Origin: Norana najaformis
Taxonomy: Eukaryota > Annelida > Clitellata > Crassiclitellata > Hormogastridae
Assembly (NCBI GenBank): GCA_964023275.1
Contig: OZ029927.1
Span: 6,837,062-6,901,061 of the forward strand
Reading direction: 5' to 3'
Length of the DNA: 64,000 bases
The notes below the pieces were generated by a model that did not search any database, had not been told where the DNA came from, and saw only the letters and a list, made by a program, of their open reading frames with translations. Both the position numbers and the translations under genes were made by a program. This document shows, one piece after another, positions 1 to 8,634 of the stretch; the stretch's first letter is position 1, and each line of letters starts with the position of its first letter.

Positions 1-600
1 TTTGGTTTCATTTTCATAAGGTTTCTTGGTCTCTTTGCCGAGTGATGACCAGTTCTCTCTCGGTAGGGTAAGGAAGCCGGTGGGCCTTTTTGGCCTCTTT
101 CGCCCAAAGGTGTCCTTCCAACACCTGCCGCCTGCGTTAGCCAGCACTCTTCGGGGTTCCTGGTGAGCCTGTCCACCTCGCGTAACGCCCTAGGAGGTCC
201 TTCGGCCAATGGCCTTCTCCTCTGATGGCATAGCCTCACCAGGCTATCCCCTACTTGGCTGTTCACCCCCCCCCCCCACCGCGGTGAGGTGCAGGTCGGT
301 CTTTGGGGGGGGTGAACAGCTAACGATCCTATATAAATTGTCGTCATTACGTTACATTACGTTAGACTGTTATCTGGCTACAGTCACTGCACTTTACTAC
401 CAGATAATTGATGCCTATGAATGTTGTGGCGACATTAGTGTCAGCTGTTTCCAGACATCAATAATTCTGCGATTGCAGTGAGTTTGTGCCCAGTCTAAAC
501 TGGACTGGATCCACGAGCAAATGAATCGGCTTTCGACTGCTATCTGTGTTTGCTTATGGTAGGATCAGGCGCTGCCAGGAATATACAATAACATCCACGT

Positions 601-840
601 GTCTGTCTGTCTGTCTTTGTCTGTGTGTTTTTCTGTCTGTCTGTGTCCGTCTGTATCTCTTTCTTTGTGTCTTTCTTTGTCTATTTGTCGGTCCGTCCGT
701 CCGTCCGTCCGTCTGCCTTTGAATGACTCTGTTTCTTTGTCTGTTTAGTCTGAAGCATCTGAAAATGTTTCCTCTGACGGACGGACGGACGGACGGACGA
801 ACGGACGGACGGACGGACGGACGGACGGACGGACGGACGT
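601..840. repeat. CTGT, GTCC and GGAC tetranucleotide arrays in inverted arrangement
   Basis: CTGT-type repeats (601-690) pass into (GTCC)n at 691-713. After about 60 bases there is (GGAC)n at 777-839, with one interruption near 800. The GTCC and GGAC runs are reverse complements, so a single strand can fold into a long hairpin. The open frame on the - strand (poly VRPS) is a by-product of the repeat. Confidence 0.9.
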
Positions 841-1021
841 GAACCCCTTGTGTTCTGTCGTCCAATCAGTCGCTTTCATCAGTTGGCTCAAAATTTTATT
901 GCTGGAGTTTCTAAACAGGACCATTGGTCACTGATCAGTGATCGATTTCAAATGATCAATTTAAGGCGCTTATCGATCATGATTGTGCGGATTATGAGGA
1001 CGATGTTAAGGAGAGGAAGAC

Positions 1022-1280
1022 GCAGAATGAGAAGAGTTCCTTAAGAGGCAGCTATAGAGATGAATTTCATTCCTCTTAGCCTCTGCCTGTGAGGGTAGGG
1101 TGGCCAGGTCTCTCCCTCGCCGCCTCATCTTCCCACCGACATCGACCGTAGTCAGTGTAGTCATTGCGTAGCTGAGTTCACATGTGGAACAAATTTTAAA
1201 CATCTATCTACCCTGGCAGGGATTTGAATCCCACAAGTCTTGGCTCACAGTCCAACATGCTGACCACTAAATTCTGGCGA
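1022..1280 (-). mobile_element. SINE-A copy
   Basis: Read on the - strand, this has a tRNA-like head with a B-box-like GGGATTTGAATCCC palindrome region near 1219. The SINE-A body follows (GGTGGGAAGATGAGG near 1120; end motif GGCTAAGAGGAATGAAATTC near 1070), then a purine/pyrimidine-rich tail. Related copies lie at 1900, 13770, 15072, 16615, 20255, 22495, 30510, 42865 and 57495. Confidence 0.75.
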
Positions 1281-1899
1281 ACCCCTCGGCATCTGGAGAA
1301 GTACACGAGATGCTGATTGTAGAGTGGCTACGGAGGAGGAGGAGGAGGAGGAGGAGGAGGATGGAGTGGTGTAGCACCATGTGCATGGAAAAGGAAGGTG
1401 GTGGAGTCCCAGATGGAATGGTTAGTCAGAAGATATCTGCTTCATGAACTTTATCCACTTCTCTCGCTAGTAGTTCCTAATGTTCTTTATTCTCTCCCTC
1501 TCTTGTCGTACTGTCTGTCTCTGTTTCTCCATCTCTTGTCGTACTGTCTGTCTCTGTCTCTCTCTCTCTTGTCGTACTGTCTGCCACTGTCTTCCTAGAC
1601 CCCTAACGGTCACCTGACAAGCATTTCCACATTGACCTAAAGCCAGTACTGGTCAGGATTCAGTCATCCCCTCGGCTGTTTTAGGGCTGACCACTGACCC
1701 TTATCAAGAAGCTGACCAGTGGCCCTTATTGAGAGGCGACCTTTCAGTTGATACACGAGGCATTTCTGTTCATTTCTTATTTCATTCTTTGAATTAGTTA
1801 ATTCTTTGAATTAGGTAACATCTGAAATCATGAAATGTGTGGAGTTGAACTGTGCTGGCCAAGAGAGCTTGTTTGTGTGTCTGGGCTTTGCTTCTTGAA

Positions 1900-2110
1900 A
1901 ACGGTATTCACGATGGTCGAGTGGGGCTCAACTGTCAAGCCTGAAGTCAGAGGTTCGTATTCCGTCAGGGCAGAAAGATATTTTGAGGTCTATTATTATC
2001 CATTGATGCATCCTAGTGAACTCTGCTAAACCCTGTGCACTGGGAAGATCGGGTACCAAGTGAGAGGAATGGCCATCCAACTGCGTATGCCGAGACAAAG
2101 AAAATGAAGA
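1900..2110 (+). mobile_element. SINE-A copy, diverged
   Basis: It carries a tRNA-like promoter (AGGTTCGTATTCCGTCAGGGCAG around 1950) and the SINE-A body, ending in GCCGAGACAAAGAAAATGAAG. It is shorter and more diverged than the copy at 13770. Confidence 0.7.
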
Positions 2111-2320
2111 ACTTAAAGAATTTCAACATTTGTCTTTTGCCATTAAAATGTAGAGTGAAGATCATGGATGGATTTGCCATAGTTTGATGGTTTTTAATGC
2201 CCTTTTTATCGGAGGCTTTTGGTTGACTTAGATAAGTTAAATATTGATGAGATTAAGCGTCTTCGTCTTCGCTAAAACTTCTTAATGATGGCTTACTCTT
2301 AAGGTTGGCTCAGTGGACTA

Positions 2321-2383
2321 CTCTTCTTCTCCTTCTTCTTCTTCTTCTTCTTCTTCTTCTTCTTCTTCTTCTTCTTCTTCTTC
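2321..2383. repeat. (TTC)n microsatellite
   Basis: A nearly pure TTC run. It lies just upstream of the 30-bp tandem repeat and shares its TCTTC-rich composition. Confidence 0.95.
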
Positions 2384-2430
2384 ACCTTCATCATCATCAC
2401 CTTTGTTTTCTGAATGCACTTCTGCTTTCT

Positions 2431-2580
2431 GTCCACTCTGATGATGAAGGTCTTCTTTCTGTCCACTCTGATGATGAAGGTCTTCTTTCTGTCCACTCTG
2501 ATGATGAAGGTCTTCTTTCTGTCCACTCTGATGATGAAGGTCTTCTTTCTGTCCACTCTGATGATGAAGGTCTTCTTTCT
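2431..2580. repeat. Five perfect copies of a 30-bp tandem repeat
   Basis: Units starting at 2431, 2461, 2491, 2521 and 2551 are identical, each beginning GTCCACTCTGATGATGAAGG. Because the unit is divisible by three, both strands stay open, giving a repeated decapeptide. Nothing else suggests coding. Confidence 0.95.
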
Positions 2581-2754
2581 GATATCAGCTTAAAATCTAT
2601 TAGTTTCAGCGTTTGCTAAATCCACATATAAGCCATACAGGCTTGGGATGGGCAGATGAAGAAGAAGTTTGAACAGATTTTAAAAATTGGCGCTATATAA
2701 GTATTTAAATTTGTACGTACCTACCGTGGCTACAGTCAGCGAGTAACTGTCAAG

Positions 2755-3080
2755 AACTCTCTTATGAATATTATTAATTGGAAACTTCTGTAGCGCCAAT
2801 AGCACAGCGAAGCTTAGCTGCAACCAGATCAATGTCCAGAAGGTCTGTCCACGGAGACAGAGAGGCAGCCTATGGTAGATAAGCGGTTTGAAAAGTAAGT
2901 CTTAAGTTGAAAGAAAAATGATGCAAGCGACTGATCGGAACAACTAGATAGAGGAAGACAGTTCTGAAATTTAGGTCCAGCAACTGAAAAAGCTTGCTCA
3001 CCAAGAAGAATTCCAGTTTTCAGTATAACCAGAGAAAGGCACTCAGCTGAATCGTGATAAGACTGAGGAATAAGAAGCAA
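2755..3080 (-). mobile_element. LINE 3'-end relic
   Basis: The - strand translation contains a degenerate non-LTR retrotransposon C-terminus (GPKFQNCLPLSS followed by SFFFQLKTYFSNRL). This corresponds to the common 'GPKLWNSLP...FKSQLKTHLF' ending. The element then runs into the TAGCGCC-type 3' UTR (2770-2785) seen in many dispersed copies in the window. Confidence 0.65.
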
Positions 3081-4652
3081 TTTTAAATACTGTGGGTGGC
3101 AACAATTCAGTGTTCCCTACAAGTTATCTTCATCACGTCAATTCACATAACATTACTAGTTTTTTTTATTGTAAATTGTTTCGCATTGTCCAAACTGTTG
3201 AAGCTTCGTTAAAGATTCTGCAAAAATGACATTCTTGAAATTCTTCAGCTCCGGTCTAAGCTCAATTGCACTCCAGGGCAATTTCGACCCAAGGTAATTC
3301 TAACACCTTGTTGTGAATCTTTTTCACGGTGGGTCGTCTAATTCTTAAGCCGAACGCTTAAGGGTCTCTGTGGGACACCAATTATCTGCCAGACAAGAAC
3401 ACCTCCCTCCCTTGCTCCACCAAAGCAGCACAGAGACTACTGTTCTATAGCCAATGCTATTATTACAAACACTGGTTGTGGAAAATCAGAGGCCAGACGA
3501 TGGAATCAACTTCATCTACAGAAGAAATCGCTACGAAGGCCTTCAAGTCTCGACCAGATTCACGATGATTTATGTCCTGTATGCAGCAGAAACCCGCTCG
3601 CAATATTCGCTTAGTTTCTAAACGCGTGTTTCCTCAGAAAATATATTTATCGATAAAGATCTTATCTTAATTATACATACAGACATACACACAATAACTA
3701 ATATCTGTATCTATGTATATATATATAGCACTTCTAAGTAGATAATTTGAAGGACAGCTAAATGTTGAAGATGGATGGATAGATGGATATATAGATGCTA
3801 TTATAATGTAAGAATATGGATAAGATATATAAATATAGTAACGAGTGTTTCTCATCAGTCTACCAGGCCGAGTGTGTCAGTACTGAAGCAGATCCTAATA
3901 CCTCAGCCACCGTGACTATCCTGCCCCCCTAGCTTTCCAGACTGGTTTTTGTTCAGTCTTTTCAGTGAAACATCAGTTTAAGAAATTTCTTGTTGGAGTT
4001 CAGGCGAGTGCTTCCTCTGACGTCCGTCCATCCGTTCCGATGGGTGATTGTGAGTTGTCGGTGGGGAACCTGGCAGAATTTTTATTTCACGCTTGAGTAA
4101 CTTCGCTACAACTGTCTGACAGAAATGGAGGTTGCCTTGTGATTGACCATGTGACACAAATCTTAGGTGACATGCAGACATAAATAGACAACTTGTGAAT
4201 AGGCTTTTGTAATTGGCTTTACAGTTGGCTTTAAGAGCCACCTTCTATCTCAGTGTAGCGATTTGATTGCTCAGAACAACAGCCATGTCTGTTCTAACAG
4301 CTGTTTGTGACTGTTGTTTAGCAGAATATAATGAGAAAATTGTTGTTGTTGTTGTTGTAGCCCTTAGAACTTAGGCTGTCACTTACTTACCGAGTCATGT
4401 GGATATGCTTGTTTTAAAGTGATGGTATTTTGAGTGATTACCTTACTCTACCTCATCTTATCATCCTTACGTTACCTAGTCTCACCTTACCTTCTTTACC
4501 TTCTTTACCTTTCAGCAACTTAGATAAGTTAGAGATGGATGTTAATGAGATTAAGCATGTTTGCCTTATTCAATACCCAGTGGACTTGCTTGTTTTTATG
4601 GAGCCTTAGGCACAGCATCATTACTCATGCATTGGGCTATCTTTCCCTTTGA

Positions 4653-4655
4653 TAA
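4653..4655. repeat. Target-site duplication, left (TAA)
   Basis: TAA directly precedes the CACTG terminus and is matched by TAA at 7009-7011 after the other terminus. A 3-bp duplication is short, so on its own it is weak, but the flanking inverted repeats make it credible. Confidence 0.6.
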
Positions 4656-4764
4656 CACTGGTCAACATAGAAATCGTTACTGACTGGAAAAGGCCCTATT
4701 GTGTAGCATCTTGGTGTGCTGAACACGAATATAACCATAACAATTTTTTATTGGCTCTCGTTTT
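4656..4764 (+). repeat. Left terminal inverted repeat of the transposon
   Basis: The outer 12 bp match the right end at 11 of 12 positions. The inner 16-bp block at 4717-4732 matches perfectly, and TTGGCTCT at 4751 also matches. Between blocks the two ends differ by indels, so the repeat is a set of conserved blocks, as expected for transposase binding sites. Confidence 0.85.
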
Positions 4765-4965
4765 GAAAATATCTCATATAGTTCATTTTTTATGTTTCAC
4801 CATGTAAATTTATGCAGTAGGACTGCGACAATATCCTAAATAAGTCTAGAATGATGTAATATTCCACCTCATTGCATAATCCCATCATGGACACATCATG
4901 CACAGTTGATTACGTCATGTTCTGATGCAATGTAAAACTACAGCCAGTCGGCTGCTGACGTAAGA

Positions 4966-4990
4966 TGACGTCAGCAGTGTACTATATAAA
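4966..4990 (+). promoter_or_regulatory. CRE-like TGACGTCA and TATA box of the transposase gene
   Basis: The palindrome TGACGTCA (4966-4973), preceded by a half site TGACGTAA at 4956, sits just before TATATAAA (4983-4990). The transposase ATG is at 5106, leaving room for a leader of roughly 90 nt. This would be the element's own RNA polymerase II promoter. Confidence 0.6.
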
Positions 4991-5105
4991 GCGAGTCGGA
5001 ACGGTTGAGCATTTACAATATTACAGACTTTGTGCGAGACAGTTTAAGTTACTGTTTTATAAAACTATTATTACTTTATCCATTTAGATACAATACAGAA
5101 CAGTA

Positions 5106-6797
5106 ATGCCTCGGAAGTGCGTAATTACTGTGGACAACTTTTGTTACATTTGTGGGGAAGTGACATTTGCCAACCAGAAGAAAAGTATCACTTATCAAGT
5201 CAAGAAGGCATATCATGCTTACTTCGAATGCAAGGTTGGTGACCAAGACAAGCCATGGGCCCCGCATATATGCTGTGCTACATGTACAACACAGCTTTCA
5301 CAGTGGTTGAATGGCAAAAGACCATCAATGCCGTTTGCAGTTCCCATGGTGTGGAGAGAGCAAAGCAACCACGTAGATGACTGTTACTTCTGCTTGGTTC
5401 CTCCTCTTTCCGGTGGAATAACGAAGCAAAAGAAGTCGACAATAGTCTACCCAAACATTCCGTCAGCATTGAGACCAGTTCCACATGGTGATGGACTTCC
5501 TATTCCAGAACCTCCAGCAGAATATATTTTCCTTGATTCATCTGATGAGGACAAGGGTGAGCCGACATGTTCTTCTCCTGGTCCGTCAGCGTGCAGTGAT
5601 CCCGATTTGCACTGTGGTGCATCATCAACCCCACACAGAATAACACAGGAAGAACTAAATGACCTTGTTCGTGATTTGGACTTATCCAAAAACAAGGCAG
5701 AATTGCTAGGATCAAGACTCCAACAATGGAATCTTCTAGAAGAAGATGTCACAATTACTTCATATAGAAAGCGCCATCAGCAGTTGGAACCTTTCTTTAT
5801 GAAGGAAGGCAATCTGGTATTCTGTTCCAATATTGACGACCTCATGAATGCCTTACAGATCACTCATGACCCACAAGAATGGAGACTCTTTGTAGACTCT
5901 TCAACACTGAGTCTTAAGGCTGTGCTTTTGCACAATGGAAACCGTCTTCCATCTATTCCATTAGCGCATGCTGTCCACATGAAAGAGACATACGATAACC
6001 TAAAACAGCTACTGCATTCCATTGACTATAACAGGTACAAATGGCACCTGTGTGGTGATTTGAAGGTAGTTGCCAGTTTAATGGGACTGCAGCAAGGATA
6101 TACAAAATATATGTGTTTCTTGTGTGAGTGGGATAGCCGAGCAAGAGAGTTGCACTACGTGCGGAAGGAATGGACTCCCAGACAAAACATGGCAGTTGGA
6201 CAGAAGAATATCCAGCACCCAGCTCTGGTCGAGGCTCACAAAATCCTACTACCACCCCTTCACATCAAACTAGGTTTGGTGAAGAACTTCGTGAAAGCCA
6301 TGGACCGCACTTCGCCAGCTTTCCGATACCTGCATGAAAAATTCCCTCGACTCAGCGAAGCAAAGATTAAAGAGGGAGTTTTTGTGGGTCCTCAGATTAG
6401 AGAACTCTTCAAAGATGACCGCTTCAACAACTTGCTGGAGGGTGATGCGAAACAAGCATGGAATGCTTTTCGTCTAGTGTCTACAAACTTTCTGGGGAAT
6501 GTTAGGGCAGAAAACTACAAGGAACTAGTAGACGACATGCTCAAGCAGTACCAGAAATTTTGCTGCAATATGTCTCTGAAGATGCATTTCCTTCAATCCC
6601 ATCTGGATTTCTTCCCTGACAACTGTGGTATGGTTAGTGACGAACATGGCGAACGTTTTCATCAAGATATCGCAACAATGGAGCAAAGGTACCAGGGAAA
6701 ATGGTCCACTACAATGTTGGCTGACTACTGCTGGACACTTCGCAGAGATGCTCCCGAACAGCTGTACAAGAGACAGGCAAAAAAATCCAAGAACTAG
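5106..6797 (+). CDS. Putative DDE transposase, 563 aa, family not recognised
   Basis: A single uninterrupted ORF inside a transposon. The N-terminus has cysteine pairs (C13/C16, C57/C60, C93/C96, with C5 and C42) like a DNA-binding zinc module. Residues 140-180 are acidic and serine-rich. The C-terminal half has candidate catalytic acids in a plausible order: D264 (FVDSS), D318 (LCGDLK) and E513 or E516 (SDEHGERFH). A CxxC pair (C337/C340) follows the second D, and H386 comes later. A CxxC/H insertion after the second Asp is known in several cut-and-paste superfamilies, including CMC, hAT and KDZ. I recall similar multicopy proteins in invertebrate genomes but cannot name the family. The start is the first in-frame ATG, about 115 nt after the TATA box. 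Confidence 0.8.
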   Translation: MPRKCVITVDNFCYICGEVTFANQKKSITYQVKKAYHAYFECKVGDQDKPWAPHICCATCTTQLSQWLNGKRPSMPFAVPMVWREQSNHVDDCYFCLVPPLSGGITKQKKSTIVYPNIPSALRPVPHGDGLPIPEPPAEYIFLDSSDEDKGEPTCSSPGPSACSDPDLHCGASSTPHRITQEELNDLVRDLDLSKNKAELLGSRLQQWNLLEEDVTITSYRKRHQQLEPFFMKEGNLVFCSNIDDLMNALQITHDPQEWRLFVDSSTLSLKAVLLHNGNRLPSIPLAHAVHMKETYDNLKQLLHSIDYNRYKWHLCGDLKVVASLMGLQQGYTKYMCFLCEWDSRARELHYVRKEWTPRQNMAVGQKNIQHPALVEAHKILLPPLHIKLGLVKNFVKAMDRTSPAFRYLHEKFPRLSEAKIKEGVFVGPQIRELFKDDRFNNLLEGDAKQAWNAFRLVSTNFLGNVRAENYKELVDDMLKQYQKFCCNMSLKMHFLQSHLDFFPDNCGMVSDEHGERFHQDIATMEQRYQGKWSTTMLADYCWTLRRDAPEQLYKRQAKKSKN

Positions 6798-6888
6798 TCT
6801 ATGACCTGGTTTTTACAAATATTAACTGTAAGTGTATCACTATTGGCATGCATTGTGCGATATAAAATTACTTCATTTCAGATTACAA

Positions 6889-7008
6889 AAAAACTAGAGC
6901 CAATTCGGCATTTTCACTGTCATATTCGTGTTCAGCAGATACAAATTGATAAGAACTGACTAATTTCATTTCAGTAACATGACTTTTGTAAAAATTTGTT
7001 GTCCAGTG
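6889..7008 (+). repeat. Right terminal inverted repeat of the transposon
   Basis: The inverse of the left end in three blocks: AGAGCCAA (6895-6902), the 16-bp block (6922-6937) and the terminal TGTTGTCCAGTG (6997-7008). Confidence 0.85.
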
Positions 7009-7011
7009 TAA

Positions 7012-7750
7012 TTAATCCAAACTGGTTTCCCAGTGTGTATCCGTAAGGCAGCCATTTTCCAGCGCCACTGAGATACATGCAAGATAAGGTAATCATTAAG
7101 GATTAAAAATTTTAAACCTAACTTAAGTTGCATCTTTTAGATGTTAACGTGAATATGCAAAATTTCTTAGTGCCACGCAAAACCTGCATTAGAGGGACCA
7201 GATTAATCGCTGGTACTGAGTCGAATCAGGTCTGCAAGGTCCAGGTTTTATTTTGTAAGAATAGCCGTATTCAAGAGCTTTTGAGGAGTTTCTAAAGGCG
7301 CTATATAATTTACCAAATGGATACTTCTAACACATGTTTCTATCAAAGGTTGTTCTCAGATTTGTGGCCTTAGTGTTGAAGGGTCTTCGCACCAAGTGCA
7401 AACAGAAAACAGTGATCCCACGTGAATTGCCTTTGCTTTTCATTCATACGAGATTGCATTTCTTTCAGAGCTGCCCATTAGACCCACGTGGAAGGAACCC
7501 TCGAATGGCAGCCGTGAATCTCCTGCGGGTAAGAACAGATAGTCATTTTCTGTCTTGTGTCAACAGTAAATTTTAAATCTGTAGATCATTTTTTGCAATG
7601 TCTAGAAGACCAGAATTTCAGCTTTTTTGTTTCATGCCAGTGCAGTGCAATGAGAATATCACGGGTGGGTTTACCGCAGTTTTATGTTTTCTTTCAAAAG
7701 GGCACTTGCATTTATTTCTCTGTTTATTTGTCTATTATTGCATGTATTTA
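7012..7750. other. Non-coding, fragment of a dispersed repeat
   Basis: AT-rich sequence with one GGCGCTATATAA motif near 7297, the 3'-end motif of the dispersed LINE family. No exon recognised. Confidence 0.5.
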
Positions 7751-8128
7751 CACTGTGTCCGGAAAAATTCCAAGGCTTTACGGTAAATATGAAAATAATT
7801 AGTAAACATTAATCGATTTTTAAAATTCCAAAAACAGTTTAATCCTGAAATATTATTTGCACTATAATTGTTGTTTTGGCGTAAAAATTTTATAACAATT
7901 TTGTCTTCCTCGCTGAACGCCATTTTTCTAGCAACTTTCTTTACAAAATATAAAATTCAAATACGTCACTGTGACGTAATTTTAAACGGGGGCCGTTAAT
8001 AAATTACAAAGAATTTTGTTGGTAATTATGTACGGATCAAAAAGGTTTTTAAATTTTTAAATTGATTATTATCTACTATAGTTTTTTTTCATTCATATTT
8101 TAGAGCCTTGGAATTTTTTTATATGTGC
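7751..8128 (-). mobile_element. Tc1/mariner-type MITE, copy 1
   Basis: It begins with TA then CACTGTGTCCGG. The first 103 bp or so are identical to both ends of copy 2 (61734-62115). Next comes, inverted, the start of a transposase (MAFSEEDKIVIKF..., - strand ATG near 7923). The far end matches the terminal repeat only in short blocks (GCCTTGGAATTTTT at 8105-8118) and degenerates by about 8128. Both copies join the transposase fragment to the terminus at the same point, so they come from one internally deleted parent. Confidence 0.85.
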
Positions 8129-8290
8129 AAGATCAGTAAACCTGAGATCTAAACCTGAGGTGTGAGACAAGTGTGCATAAACAACTTGTCCAGGATTGTA
8201 TTGCTGGAGTCTACTCAGCAGGCTGAAACCCTTAATCATTGAATTCATACCCAGTATACTGCTGAACAGACCAATGTTTCCATGTTTAAG
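8129..8290 (-). mobile_element. SINE-B copy
   Basis: On the - strand this is the tRNA-derived SINE-B: a head with TTCAGCCTGCTGAGTAGACTC near 8210, then ACAAGTTGTTTATGCACAC, then an AGGTTTAGATC tail. It directly abuts the MITE. Relatives lie at 17838, 33247, 38315, 56150 and 60520. Confidence 0.7.
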
Positions 8291-8421
8291 CTGCGTCTTT
8301 CTTCAGCTGCCCAAAAGCCTTGTGCAAAGTGTGACTTAGAGATTCTGCAGAATTATGTCCTGTTCGAACAGATGTGACCGTCACCTGGATAAACCAAGAA
8401 AATGGTTTGTTTTCTGTTTAG

Positions 8422-8634
8422 ATCCATGCAAAGGTCACAGTTGTTTGTTTGGAGCGAAATGCACAACTGATCCAGTGAGTGGTGGCGCCACCTGTAGGTG
8501 TCCGGAGAAATGCGCTGCGTCACAGAGTCCAGTCTGTGGTAGCGATGGAATAACATACAACAGCGAATGTCATCTTGAGATGGAAAGCTGCATCAAACAG
8601 CGGGATATCGGAGTCCAAGAACGCCGCTCATGTG
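8422..8634 (+). CDS. AGRN: Agrin exon: Kazal/follistatin-like module, copy 1a
   Basis: Acceptor TTTCTGTTTAG and donor GTCAGT; phase 1 at both ends, 213 nt. It encodes [14 protein letters not shown]... with the Kazal core [14 protein letters not shown] and ends CG. It is nearly identical to the exon at 11717-11929: by my reading 4 base differences, two of them changing residues (Ser/Ile in GHSC versus GHIC, Asp/Asn in RDIG versus RNIG). The equal phase means either or both copies can be spliced in frame. Confidence 0.9.

Larger units (their letters stand above)
1..4652. other. Non-coding flank or intron, repeat-rich
   Basis: I recognise no exon here. If the agrin N-terminus lies upstream, this is intron. 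The first 300 bases are GC-richer than what follows, with a CCTTTTTGGCC-type composition and a poly-C/poly-G pair at 268-311. They read like the end of a dispersed repeat that I cannot name. The rest holds tetranucleotide repeats, two SINE-A copies, a TTC array, a 30-bp tandem repeat and a LINE 3' relic, listed separately. From 3100 to 4650 the sequence is AT-rich and featureless apart from a short GTT run near 4340. Confidence 0.6.
4656..7008 (+). mobile_element. Complete DNA transposon with terminal inverted repeats
   Basis: The element starts CACTGGTCAACA and ends with the inverse TGTTGTCCAGTG. A second, perfect 16-bp inverted match (TGCTGAACACGAATAT) lies at 4717-4732 and 6922-6937, and a third (TTGGCTCT) at 4751-4758 and 6895-6902. 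It is flanked by TAA. Inside are one intact 563-codon ORF, a TATA box and a cAMP-response-like site. CACTG ends plus a 3-bp duplication resemble CACTA/CMC-type elements, but the protein is not one I can name. The intact frame suggests a young or autonomous copy. Confidence 0.85.
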
